DNA of 49,293 nucleotides from Winogradskya humida (GCF_016862215.1 NZ_BOMN01000048.1:1-49293), one strand, 5' to 3'. Positions 1-7,496 are shown, counted from the stretch's first letter. Notes: generated from the sequence alone by a model not told the origin. Numbers and translations: made by a program.

Positions 1-63
1 CGGCCGGTGGAAGCGTCCCGGCCGGTGGTTTACGCCAACTCGGGCAAGTTCTCCCGAAGCGAT

Positions 64-124
64 TAAGTTGTGTGCAATTAAATTGTGCACAACTTAATTG
101 CACACAACTTAATTGTGCACAACC
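64..124. promoter_or_regulatory. Array of four MarR/OhrR-like operator half-palindromes
   Basis: Four 10-bp near-palindromes of the form TTGYRYRCAA occur at 68-77, 83-92, 98-107 and 113-122, exactly 15 bp apart and joined by A/T-rich linkers (TTAAA, CTTAA, CTTAA, CCAAA). Units 2 and 4 are perfect (TTGTGCACAA). The composition resembles operators of the MarR/OhrR family, but this is inference and no regulator gene is visible here. No convincing gene starts to the right for over 400 bp, so the controlled gene most likely lies to the left, outside the window. Confidence 0.6.
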
Positions 125-500
125 AAACGGCTAGCCGGAGATCACGTGAGTGGTGAGGGGTATCGGCCGGGGTGGGTATTCGTAGCCCCAGGCACCGGTG
201 CGACCCGGTAACTCCCCGTGTCCTCCGTCATGTGAACCAAGTCGGCGGTGGTCCGCCAGGGCGGTGGAACCTCGATGGATATTGCGTTAAAGCCTTGGAC
301 GCTGCAATTTTTGGTGGAAATGGTGTCAAGCCCGGGGCAATTATTGTTCAGCGCATGACATATATGCCTGGCTGAGGTGACAGGTCGTGACGATCGCGGT
401 TGCCGGGCGCAGGCACGGGACTCCATCGGTCGGGACGCGTGGAGAACTCCCATGGTCAGTGGACCCGTGCCTGCTCACTGCTCCCGCCCGGGGTTCCGAT
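125..500. other. Intergenic stretch without a supported gene
   Basis: Short open frames exist on both strands, but none has a convincing ribosome-binding site or recognisable protein. The part around 280-370 is noticeably less GC-rich than its surroundings. I see no hairpin or RNA motif that I can name. Confidence 0.5.
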
Positions 501-550
501 AGCCGCAGCCGCAGCCGCAGCCGCAGCCGCAGCCGCAGCCGCAGCCGCAG
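501..550. repeat. Hexanucleotide microsatellite (AGCCGC)8
   Basis: Fifty bases consist of 8.3 perfect copies of AGCCGC. It lies 6 bp beyond the stop codon of the beta-helix protein gene that ends at 557. Open frames through it would encode only Ser-Arg or Ala-Ala runs and are not credible genes. Confidence 0.95.
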
Positions 551-556
551 TCGGTG

Positions 557-2227
557 TCAGGCGCGGCCGGAGCCGGCTGTGACCGTGGCGATCAGGGTGC
601 CGGAGAGGGTGCCTCCGGTGTAGAGGCCGCCGCCGACGGCCGTGCCGCTGACCGAGCCGCCGGTGTAGATCCTGTACTGGGTGCCGCGGGTGATGGTGGG
701 CAGGTCGAAGATCACGCCTTTGAGGACGCGGGTCGAGGTGAAGGACGCGAGCTGGGTGCCGGATGTGGTGGCCAGGTGGAAGACCGTGCCGGCGGGCTGG
801 TTGGCGGAGAAGGAGTACGCCACCCAGGCCTGGCCGCTTGTCGGGAGGGTGCTGGTTGAGGCGGTCAGTCCGGTGGCCACGATCGTGCCGCCGGTCATCG
901 TGAGGGCGCCGTTGGAGTCGAGGCCGCCTTCGCCGCCGCCGCGGGTCGGGGAGCCGTTGGCGATCACGACGCCGCCGGAGATGGTGAGGACGCCGTTGCT
1001 GTCCAGGCCGTCCGTGCCGCCGTTCACCGTGACGACGCCGCCGGTCACCCTGATGAAGGCGTTGGGGGCGTTCTGCATTTCGGGTACGCCCTCCTCCGCC
1101 GCGTTGACGGCGTCGTCGGTTGCGGTGACCGTGATCGTTCCGCCGGCGAGGGTGGTCTGCATGGCTTCCAGGCCCTCGTACGACTTGGTGACGGTGACCG
1201 TGCCCGCCGAGACGGTCAGCGCGGTGTCGGCGTGTACCGCGTCGTCGCCGCTTGCCGCGGTCACCGTGCCGCCGTCGATGGTGATGTTCGCGTTGGAGTG
1301 GATGCCGTCGTCCGAGGAGTTCACGTTGACGGAGCCGTCGCTGACCACGACGAGGACGCCGCCCTTGACGCCCTTGGTCGAGGCGGTGCCCGGGGTGGTG
1401 CCGCTACCCCCGCCCGTGGTGGCGGTGAGCGCGCCGCCGGCCACGATCACGTCGGTGGTGGCGTCAACGCCGTCCCCGGTGGCGGTGAGGGTGCGGGTGC
1501 CGGCGCCGAGGTAGACGTACCCCTTGGTGGTGTCGGTGGCATCGTTCGACTTGATGGCGTCGCCCCCGGCGGTGATGCGCTGGGTGCCGCCGGTCAGTAC
1601 GACGTAGTCCTGGCCTCGGATGCCGTCGTCGGTGGCGGTGACGGTGAGCGCCCCGGCATCGATGACCAGGCCGTCCTCGGTGGCGATGCCGTCGGCGGCG
1701 TTTCCGCGTACGGTCAAGGCGCCGTTGCCTGTGAGGGTGAGGTCCGCCTCGCTGAACAGAGCCGCGGTCTGGCTCTGCCCGGCCGCGTCGGTGAGGCTGT
1801 TGGTCGTGCCGTCGGGCAGCACCACCATGACCTCGTCGGCTGCCGTGACCGCCAGGGGTGCCGCGGTGGAGCTGGTGATGCTCGCGTTGTTGAGGATCAG
1901 CCGCACGATGCCGGTGCCCGTGCTGTTCACGACGATGCGCCCGTTGGTGAGGGAGCCCGCGAAGCGGTAGGTGCCGGCGGCGGTGACCGTCACGGTGCTG
2001 CCGCTGATCGTGACGCCGGGGCCCGCGGACGTGGCGCCCGTGCCGGTGAGCGTGACCGCCACTTCGTCCGCGGTGTTCCAGGTGTGGTCCGCCGGGTCGT
2101 CGTGATCCGGGGCGTTCGCCGCGAGCGCCTGGGCGGCGGCCGGTCCGACGGCGGCCTGGGCGGCCGTCGTGGGGACTGCCACGAGGGTGGCCAGGAGGAC
2201 GGCCATGGGGACGAGGGTCTTGCGCAT
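557..2227 (-). CDS. Secreted beta-helix carbohydrate-binding domain protein (Cthe_2159/DUF4353-like)
   Basis: The 556-residue product starts with a signal peptide (MRKTLVPMAVLLATLVA, cleavage near AAQA). The rest is a long Gly/Thr/Val/Asp-rich chain of short repeated strands such as GALTVTATDDGIRG and GGVVTVNGGTDGLDSNG. This is the pattern of a right-handed parallel beta-helix of the Cthe_2159 family, whose founding member binds polygalacturonate. The second of two adjacent ATGs is chosen because AGGAG lies 5 nt before it and only 2 nt before the first. It is the last gene of a tight operon after the VTC-type and DUF4956 genes (8-bp gap). The family and neighbours suggest an extracellular or wall role linked to those genes. 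The ligand is unknown. Confidence 0.8.
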   Translation of the reverse strand: MRKTLVPMAVLLATLVAVPTTAAQAAVGPAAAQALAANAPDHDDPADHTWNTADEVAVTLTGTGATSAGPGVTISGSTVTVTAAGTYRFAGSLTNGRIVVNSTGTGIVRLILNNASITSSTAAPLAVTAADEVMVVLPDGTTNSLTDAAGQSQTAALFSEADLTLTGNGALTVRGNAADGIATEDGLVIDAGALTVTATDDGIRGQDYVVLTGGTQRITAGGDAIKSNDATDTTKGYVYLGAGTRTLTATGDGVDATTDVIVAGGALTATTGGGSGTTPGTASTKGVKGGVLVVVSDGSVNVNSSDDGIHSNANITIDGGTVTAASGDDAVHADTALTVSAGTVTVTKSYEGLEAMQTTLAGGTITVTATDDAVNAAEEGVPEMQNAPNAFIRVTGGVVTVNGGTDGLDSNGVLTISGGVVIANGSPTRGGGEGGLDSNGALTMTGGTIVATGLTASTSTLPTSGQAWVAYSFSANQPAGTVFHLATTSGTQLASFTSTRVLKGVIFDLPTITRGTQYRIYTGGSVSGTAVGGGLYTGGTLSGTLIATVTAGSGRA

Positions 2228-2235
2228 CATTACTC

Positions 2236-2982
2236 CTACTCGGTGGGGGTGAAGTGACGCCGGAGGAGGCGGCGCCACGGTCCTGAGGGGAGGTGCGGGC
2301 GCAGCGCGGCGAGGCCGGTCGCGTACTTCGAGATCGCGATGGGCCGGTGGCCGTGCGCCCAGAGCAGCCGGTCGGCCTCGGCCGCCGCCGCGAGGGTCTT
2401 GGTCTCGACCACGACGAGATCGGGCAGGCTGAGCTCCGCGGTGCCGCCCAGGTCGGCCCAGTTGAGGCCGACGTCGATCGTCAGGCGGCTCTGTGACCTG
2501 GGCATGAACAGCGTTGCCCGGTGGTAGTCGGTGGCCAGCACCGGGCCGAGGGCACCCGGTTCTGCGCCGAGCAGTCCGTCCACGAACCAGCGGCCCGGGG
2601 TCACGTCGTGATGATCGTCCGGGGGATGCGGGAGCCGGGATTTCGCCGTGCCGCCCCGGCCCGCCTCGGTCTTGACCTCCAGCCAGCACGCGCCGGAGTC
2701 GACGTACGTCCGGGTGCGCACCTTGAACCGGCGGCGCCGGCGCAGCGCGGTGAGCCGGTAGCTGGTCAGCTCCGGGGTGTCGAAGTAGACCGAGGCGTAG
2801 CGGAAGAGCCGCAGCCCCCCGATGTCCAGCGCCCGGGCGCCCCGGGTCAGCTCGGGCAGCAGCGCGTGCAGGTCGGCGCGGCGGAGCACGTACTTGCGGT
2901 CGCGCCGGGTCATCAGCGCGGCCCGGTCGGTGAGCTCGGCGAGCCCGATCGGGGACAGCCGGTCGAGGGTCTCGGCGATCAC
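2236..2982 (-). CDS. VTC/TTM-domain polyphosphate polymerase family protein
   Basis: The product is 248 residues and has the tunnel-type (triphosphate tunnel metalloenzyme) signatures of VTC polyphosphate polymerases. These are RKY (29-31), YFDT (66-69), a basic run FKVRTRTY (86-93), WLEVKT (100-105), VVETK (191-195) and SKYATG (218-223). The Glu-x-Lys pairs and the Arg/Lys lining are the residues that bind metal and phosphate in this fold. The predicted reaction is polyphosphate synthesis from ATP, but activity is inferred. There is no membrane segment. The GTG start overlaps the stop of the upstream DUF4956 gene by 4 bp (GTGA), so the two are translationally coupled. This mirrors eukaryotic VTC, where a catalytic tunnel domain works with a small membrane subunit. 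Confidence 0.87.
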   Translation of the reverse strand: MIAETLDRLSPIGLAELTDRAALMTRRDRKYVLRRADLHALLPELTRGARALDIGGLRLFRYASVYFDTPELTSYRLTALRRRRRFKVRTRTYVDSGACWLEVKTEAGRGGTAKSRLPHPPDDHHDVTPGRWFVDGLLGAEPGALGPVLATDYHRATLFMPRSQSRLTIDVGLNWADLGGTAELSLPDLVVVETKTLAAAAEADRLLWAHGHRPIAISKYATGLAALRPHLPSGPWRRLLRRHFTPTE

Positions 2983-3563
2983 TTCACCACCGCCTTCTCC
3001 CGGACCGGAAGGGCCGACCGGGCCGGGAGGGAGTAGCGGACCTCGACGACGGTGGTCTCGGTGACCAGGTCGACCCGCTCGACCGTGGCGGCGTGGACCC
3101 GCCCGCCGAGGAGTTGTTCGAGCCGCGCCACCAGGGCGGTCTCGTCCGTGATGGCTTCGTCGAGCACCACCGTCTGCCGCCGGTAGCTCCGGAAGACGCG
3201 GGGGTGGTCGCCGACGTACATGACCACGATGACGAGCGCCATCAGCGATGGGGCGAGCCATAACGAGTCGCCGCCGAGTGGTCCCAGGATGCCCAGCGCC
3301 AGCGCGGAGAAGTAGTACGCGACCTCGTGCTGGTCCAGCTCCGTCGAGCGGAGCCGGATGATCGACAGCACCCCGAACAGGCCCAGCCCGAGCCCGGCCC
3401 CGACGGTGCTGGAGGTCAGCGACCCGGCCACCGCGAGCACGCCGACGTTGACGCCGAGGAACGCGGTGATCAGGTCGCGGCGCCGGTGCCGTGGGAAGTA
3501 GAGGCCGAAGACCAGGACGCTCACAGCGACCAGGTCGATCAGGAACAGCGTGAGCCGGGCCAT
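2979..3563 (-). CDS. DUF4956 integral membrane protein
   Basis: The product is 194 residues with about five hydrophobic segments (roughly 4-21, 32-47, 54-70, 84-98, 101-117) and a soluble C-terminal third. The segment FGVLSIIRLRSTELDQHEVA is typical of DUF4956. The start at 3563 is chosen because GGAGG lies 5 nt before it; an ATG 60 bp further upstream has no such site. It is the first gene of the operon with the VTC-type and beta-helix genes. No biochemical function is established for the family. Its constant pairing with VTC-domain proteins suggests a membrane partner or channel for the polymer. Confidence 0.85.
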   Translation of the reverse strand: MARLTLFLIDLVAVSVLVFGLYFPRHRRRDLITAFLGVNVGVLAVAGSLTSSTVGAGLGLGLFGVLSIIRLRSTELDQHEVAYYFSALALGILGPLGGDSLWLAPSLMALVIVVMYVGDHPRVFRSYRRQTVVLDEAITDETALVARLEQLLGGRVHAATVERVDLVTETTVVEVRYSLPARSALPVREKAVVK

Positions 3564-3742
3564 CGGCGCCTCCAGTGCGGTGGCCGCCCGGTGAACGAGC
3601 GGCAAACAATCCATGACTTTCAATGGAGGCTAGAGGTCTGGGAGCGTTTCCAACCTAAGAATCAGCTGTGAATCCATAGACAGATATCGATTAGCTGTCC
3701 TTACGGAAGGAGAGGACTCGCTCACACCTCGGGACGGCAGGG

Positions 3743-3770
3743 TTGGCTTCCCGGCGCCTGCACGTAAGGT
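3743..3770 (+). promoter_or_regulatory. Putative promoter of the SAM-I riboswitch/thrC-like transcript
   Basis: TTGGCT (3743-3748) and TAAGGT (3765-3770) are separated by 16 bp and place the transcript start near 3777, about 13 nt before the first riboswitch helix. It is assigned by sequence resemblance only. Confidence 0.5.
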
Positions 3771-3789
3771 GGAGGAAACAACTGAATAC

Positions 3790-3948
3790 CTCATCCAGAG
3801 GGGCTGAGGGATACGGCCCGATGACGCCCCGGCAACCACCGTGTCCGCACTCTGCTCGTCACTGACGACGAGCAATCACAGAGTGTGGCGCGCGGCAGGT
3901 GCTAATTCCGTCCCGTTTCGCGGAGATTCCGCGTCCGGGGAAGATGAG
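3790..3948 (+). promoter_or_regulatory. SAM-I (S-box) riboswitch
   Basis: The core motifs of the S-box are present in order: CCAGAGGGGCTGAGGGA, then GGCCCGATGA, then GCCCCGGCAACC, a variable hairpin, and GGTGCTAATTCC followed by an AGA-containing segment. Helix P1 closes with CTCATC (3790-3795) against GATGAG (3943-3948). The Shine-Dalgarno AAGGAG (3949-3954) begins directly after P1, and the start codon is at 3962. No intrinsic terminator separates P1 from the gene. This geometry suggests control of translation by burying or freeing the ribosome site, rather than transcription termination. Binding of S-adenosylmethionine is established for the class; the output direction here is inferred. 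Confidence 0.95.
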
Positions 3949-3961
3949 AAGGAGCCTCGTC

Positions 3962-5239
3962 ATGACGGCCGTTGCCGCCCCCACCACGTCCACAAGCCCC
4001 GCCCGTGCCTTGGTCTGCCGCGGTTGCGGGACCGAATTTCCCCTCGCCGCGCAGCACGCGTGTTACGAGTGTTTCGGCCCGCTGGAAGTCGCGTACGACC
4101 AGGCCGCCCTCGCCGCGGTGACCCGTGAGCAGATCGAGGCCGGCCCGAACAACATCTGGCGTTACGCCGCCCTGTTGCCCGCCGGTCAGGACCCCGCCAC
4201 CCGGGTCACCCTCGACCCCGGCATGACCCCGCTGGTCAGCGCCCCGGCCCTCGCCGCCGAGATCGGGCTGCGCGCCCCGCTGTGGGTCAAGGACGACTCC
4301 GCCAACCCGACCCACTCGTTCAAAGACCGGGTCGTCTCGGTGGCTCTCACGGCCGCCCGCGAGCTCGGCTTCACCCGGTTCGCGTGCGCCTCCACCGGCA
4401 ACCTGGCCAACTCGGTCGCCGCTCACGCAGCGCGGGCCGGCGTACCGTCCATCACCTTCATCCCGAGCGACCTCGAGCCAGGCAAGATCATCACCACCGC
4501 TGTGTACGGCGGGGAGCTGGTCGCCATCGAAGGCTCGTACGACGACGTGAACCGGCTCTGCGGCGAGCTCGTGGAGACCGACGAGTTCGAGGACACCGCG
4601 TTCGTCAACGTCAACGTGCGCCCGTTCTACGCCGAGGGCTCCAAGACGCTGGGCTACGAGGTCGCGGAGCAGCTCGGCTGGCGCATCCCGGCGCAGGTCG
4701 TCATCCCGATGGCCTCCGGCGAGCTGCTGACCAAGGTGGACAAGGCGTTCAGTGAGCTGATCGAGATCGGCCTCGTCGAGGCGCCCGAGGGCGGCTGGAC
4801 GGTCTACGGCGCGCAGTCCGCGGGCTGCAACCCGATCGCGACCGCGCTGCACAACGACACCGACACGATCATCCCCGTCAAGCCGACCGGCATCGCTAAG
4901 TCGCTGAACATCGGCGACCCGGCCGCGGGGGCGTACGCCATCGAGGCGGTCAAGCGCACCGGCGGCTGGATGGACTACGCCGACGACGACGAGATCCGCG
5001 AGGGCATCCGGCTGCTGGCCCGTACCACCGGCGTCTTCGCCGAGACCGCGGGCGGTACGACGGTCGCCGTGCTCAAGAAGCTGGTCGAGAGCGGCAAGCT
5101 CGACCCCGAGAAGGAGACCGTCGTCTACAACACCGGCGAGGGCCTGAAGACGATCGACGCGGTCGCCGGCCTGGTCGGACCGACCCACACGATCAAGCCG
5201 TCGCTGCGCGGCGCCCGCGAGGCCGGCCTGTTGGGCTAA
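3962..5239 (+). CDS. Threonine synthase family protein (PLP), possibly an O-phosphohomoserine-dependent homocysteine synthase
   Basis: The 425-residue protein has an N-terminal zinc-ribbon-like pair of CxxC motifs (Cys19/22 and Cys34/37), then the fold-type II PLP domain with the cofactor lysine in HSFKDR (Lys121). It includes the substrate/PLP segments ASTGNLANS and NTGEGLKT. By family it acts on O-phosphohomoserine, at the branch between threonine and methionine. The ATG is set by AAGGAG 7 nt upstream. A SAM-I riboswitch directly precedes it, which fits a methionine-pathway gene better than threonine synthesis, and no hom or thrB is nearby. Streptomyces has a similar non-operonic paralogue near groEL. 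I recall published work on such homologues (MetM) making homocysteine with a sulfur-carrier protein. No sulfur-carrier gene is seen here. The family is certain; the exact product is not. Confidence 0.9.
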   Translation: MTAVAAPTTSTSPARALVCRGCGTEFPLAAQHACYECFGPLEVAYDQAALAAVTREQIEAGPNNIWRYAALLPAGQDPATRVTLDPGMTPLVSAPALAAEIGLRAPLWVKDDSANPTHSFKDRVVSVALTAARELGFTRFACASTGNLANSVAAHAARAGVPSITFIPSDLEPGKIITTAVYGGELVAIEGSYDDVNRLCGELVETDEFEDTAFVNVNVRPFYAEGSKTLGYEVAEQLGWRIPAQVVIPMASGELLTKVDKAFSELIEIGLVEAPEGGWTVYGAQSAGCNPIATALHNDTDTIIPVKPTGIAKSLNIGDPAAGAYAIEAVKRTGGWMDYADDDEIREGIRLLARTTGVFAETAGGTTVAVLKKLVESGKLDPEKETVVYNTGEGLKTIDAVAGLVGPTHTIKPSLRGAREAGLLG

Positions 5240-5276
5240 CCGTCCGTAGTGGTCGTCCTGCCCACCGTGGAGAAAT

Positions 5277-5304
5277 AACCCCGGCGAGGTCTTGCGCGGG
5301 GGTT
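5277..5304 (+). terminator. Possible weak terminator after the thrC-like gene
   Basis: AACCCC and GGGGTT flank a GC-rich loop, 38 bp after the stop codon. The stem is short and has no T-run, so this is only a candidate. The remaining bases to 5504 show nothing else recognisable. Confidence 0.3.
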
Positions 5305-5504
5305 CCAGGGTCGGCAGGATGCTCTACGCGGGAGGGCGCGACGCCGTACGAGGCCCCACCTTATGAGCTTGGTGACAATCTCCTAGGGGCCCAACGACCC
5401 GGTGCCGGAGGCATCGTGCGCGCGCCCTCTCGACCAAAAACCCTTGCGGCCTCACGGCCAAAAACCAGTCGTGCTCCAGACGCGGACCGAGGACCATCCG
5501 CCGG

Positions 5505-6473
5505 ATGGACATCTCCGCTCTGAGCACCGCCGACGAGGAAGCTGTCTACCTCGTCGCCAAGGCCTCCGCCGAGGCCGACACCCCGGACGTCCCGCCCTGG
5601 TCGAGGGCGGCGTTCCTGGCCCGGATCCATGACCCGTGGCCCGGCCACAACTTCGAGTTCCACGTGGCTCACGACGACGACGGCCAGGTGGCCGGCTATG
5701 TCGAGCTCGGCCTGCCCCAGCTCGACAATCTGAGCAACGTCAACCTGCAGGTGACGGTCCACCCCGACCGGCGCCGCAAGGGCATCGGCCGGGCGCTCTA
5801 CACCCTCGCCGTGGAGCGGGCCCGTGCCCACGGCCGCAGCCACCTCATCGGCCCGACCGTCGACCGGCGCCCGGACGGCCCGGCGTTCGCCACCGCGATG
5901 GGCGCCAGGGCCGGGCTGGCCGAGCTGCGCAGCCGCCTCGACGTCGCGGATTTTGACATCCTGAATCTCGACGTGCCGATCGCGGACGGTTACCGGCTCG
6001 TGCAGTGGACCGATCACGCACCCGACGACCTGATCGACGATGTCGCCCTGCTGGACAGCAGTCTCATGACGGAGGCGCCCAGCGGCGACCTCAACTGGGA
6101 GGCCGAGAAGATCGACGCCGCCCGGGTCCGCGAGTCCGAGGCCGCGATCGTCGCGCGCAACCGCACCGGCTACAGCAGCGCCGCCGTACACATCGGGACC
6201 GGCCGCCTGATCGCCTGGACCCAGATCACCTGCCCGAACGACGATCGCTGGCAGGCCTGGCAGCAGATCACCATCGTCGACCCCACCCACCGCGGCCACG
6301 GCCTCGGCCTGACGATCAAGGTCGCCAATCTCAGGTACGCCCGGAGCACCCGCCCCGAACTCCGAGCCATCGACACGTTCAACGCCGCGGACAACGCCGC
6401 GATGCTCCGCGTCAACGAGGCGATGGGCTTCCAGCGTCGCGAGACCTGGAGCCAGTGGCAGGTGACCGTGTGA
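5505..6473 (+). CDS. Tandem-domain GNAT family N-acetyltransferase
   Basis: The 322-residue product contains two GNAT folds. The first has the acetyl-CoA signature in RRRKGIGRALY (about residues 89-99), and the second has HRGHGLGLTIKVANLR near 265-280 followed by the usual NAADNAAMLRVNEAMGF segment. Tandem GNAT proteins of this kind are common in actinobacteria; some act on small molecules or antibiotics, but the substrate cannot be read from sequence. The start ATG has a GAGGA about 10 nt upstream. Its last 62 bp overlap the convergent gene that ends at 6412. Confidence 0.85.
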   Translation: MDISALSTADEEAVYLVAKASAEADTPDVPPWSRAAFLARIHDPWPGHNFEFHVAHDDDGQVAGYVELGLPQLDNLSNVNLQVTVHPDRRRKGIGRALYTLAVERARAHGRSHLIGPTVDRRPDGPAFATAMGARAGLAELRSRLDVADFDILNLDVPIADGYRLVQWTDHAPDDLIDDVALLDSSLMTEAPSGDLNWEAEKIDAARVRESEAAIVARNRTGYSSAAVHIGTGRLIAWTQITCPNDDRWQAWQQITIVDPTHRGHGLGLTIKVANLRYARSTRPELRAIDTFNAADNAAMLRVNEAMGFQRRETWSQWQVTV

Positions 6474-6867
6474 ACCGCGGTCGCAGCGGCCGCTCCGCGT
6501 AACCACCCCGGGCCAGTCCCGCACGCCGCTCGAAGACGTTACGGGTGCCGTAGCAGCCGGTCAGCGCCCACGAATACCCGCACGCAACCCAGTAGGCGGG
6601 CCAGAAGAGCGGACCGAGCAGGGCGTACTGACGGGCGTGCGCGCGCTCGTGGTCGAACAGCCCCGCGCGGTCCTCATGCAGGAGCCAATCCGCGCTGCGC
6701 CGGGTGATGATCACCGACCCGACCGTGAAACACGTGGCCGGCGGGACCCGGCGCCGATACCCCTCGGCGACGAGGATGCCGTCCCGCCCGCGCCGCAGCT
6801 TCGCCCCACCGAGGACCGCCACGGCGAGCCCCACCGCGGTGGTCCCGTTGACGGCGTTGCGCTTCAT
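6412..6867 (-). CDS. Small uncharacterised protein with an HERAH segment
   Basis: The product is 151 residues with a hydrophobic stretch near the N-terminus and another around PLFWPAYWVACGYSWAL. The segment FDHERAHARQYALLGP resembles a minimal zinc-protease-like motif (HExxH would need Glu at position 2 and His at 5, and HERAH satisfies this). Similar small actinobacterial proteins are annotated only as hypothetical. The last 20 codons run antisense into the tandem GNAT gene and are low-complexity Arg/Ser/Pro, so the true C-terminus may simply have drifted. No strong ribosome site precedes the start. The start lies 37 bp after the stop of the minus-strand GNAT gene, so the two may be co-transcribed. 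Confidence 0.65.
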   Translation of the reverse strand: MKRNAVNGTTAVGLAVAVLGGAKLRRGRDGILVAEGYRRRVPPATCFTVGSVIITRRSADWLLHEDRAGLFDHERAHARQYALLGPLFWPAYWVACGYSWALTGCYGTRNVFERRAGLARGGYAERPLRPRFTRSPATGSRSRDAGSPSPR

Positions 6868-6904
6868 GAGCAGCCCGGCTTTCGCGTCACGCGCCCGGCC
6901 GTGC

Positions 6905-7426
6905 TCACGCGCGGCGGCGCATCTGGAGCTCCTGCAGGCCGTGCACGGCGGGGTGCGGGACGCGCACGCCCGTGTCCTCGAAGCCCAGCCGCTCGTAAGC
7001 CCGGACCGCCCGGTCGTTGCCGACCACGACCTCGAGCATCAGCTCGTGCCGCCCGGCCTCCACCGACCACTGCGCGACCGCGTCGACGAGCGCCCCGAGC
7101 ACACCCGTGCCGCGCCGTGCGGGGGTGATGTAGACCGCGAAGATGACCGTGGCCCGCGGGTGCTCCGGCAGCACCGTGCCGCCGGCGTGCCCGATGAGCC
7201 GCCCGCCCGCCGGATCCGCGACGAACTGGGCGAGGTGCATGCCCTGGGACGCCTGCACGATCCGGCGCCGGTAGTCGGCGTGCGAGCGCGCGGCGGCCTG
7301 CGCCAGGGTTTCCAGGAACGCCAGGGGGCTGTCGGCGAGCATCTCCAGCCGCAGGGCGCGCATCCGTGCCGCATCCTCGGGCGTGACCCGGTGCACGGTC
7401 ATCGGCGGTGCCAGAACGCTGGTCAT
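6905..7426 (-). CDS. GNAT family N-acetyltransferase
   Basis: The product is 173 residues and forms a single GNAT domain. It contains the LRLEMLADSPLAFLETLA opening typical of the family, the acetyl-CoA loop in TPARRGTGVLGALVDA, and NDRAVRAYERLGFEDTG near the C-terminus. This subgroup is usually annotated as a ribosomal-protein-alanine or generic acetyltransferase; the substrate is unknown. The start at 7426 is preceded by AAGG. A second ATG 24 bp downstream is possible but has no ribosome site. Confidence 0.85.
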   Translation of the reverse strand: MTSVLAPPMTVHRVTPEDAARMRALRLEMLADSPLAFLETLAQAAARSHADYRRRIVQASQGMHLAQFVADPAGGRLIGHAGGTVLPEHPRATVIFAVYITPARRGTGVLGALVDAVAQWSVEAGRHELMLEVVVGNDRAVRAYERLGFEDTGVRVPHPAVHGLQELQMRRRA

Positions 7427-7453
7427 GCTGCCTTGCCTACCCCCTGAAACAGA

Positions 7454-7485
7454 ACGCGGCAACCCGGATGGCCGGATTGCCGCGT
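7454..7485 (-). terminator. Terminator of the GT2-TagF gene
   Basis: ACGCGGCAA (7454-7462) pairs with TTGCCGCGT (7477-7485), and an inner CCGG/CCGG stem encloses a 4-nt loop with one mismatch between the helices. On the minus strand a T-rich tail follows (TCTGTTTC). It begins 11 bp after the stop codon of the large glycosyltransferase gene. Confidence 0.8.
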
Positions 7486-7496
7486 GCCGGAAAGGC

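Noticed and set aside
172..375. A 67-residue frame in the left intergenic region
   Set aside because: No ribosome site or family match. It spans a compositionally mixed stretch and does not look like a protein.
387..623. A short frame with a Ser-Arg repeat through the hexanucleotide tract
   Set aside because: The repeat alone creates the frame; there is no ribosome site and no conserved sequence on either side.
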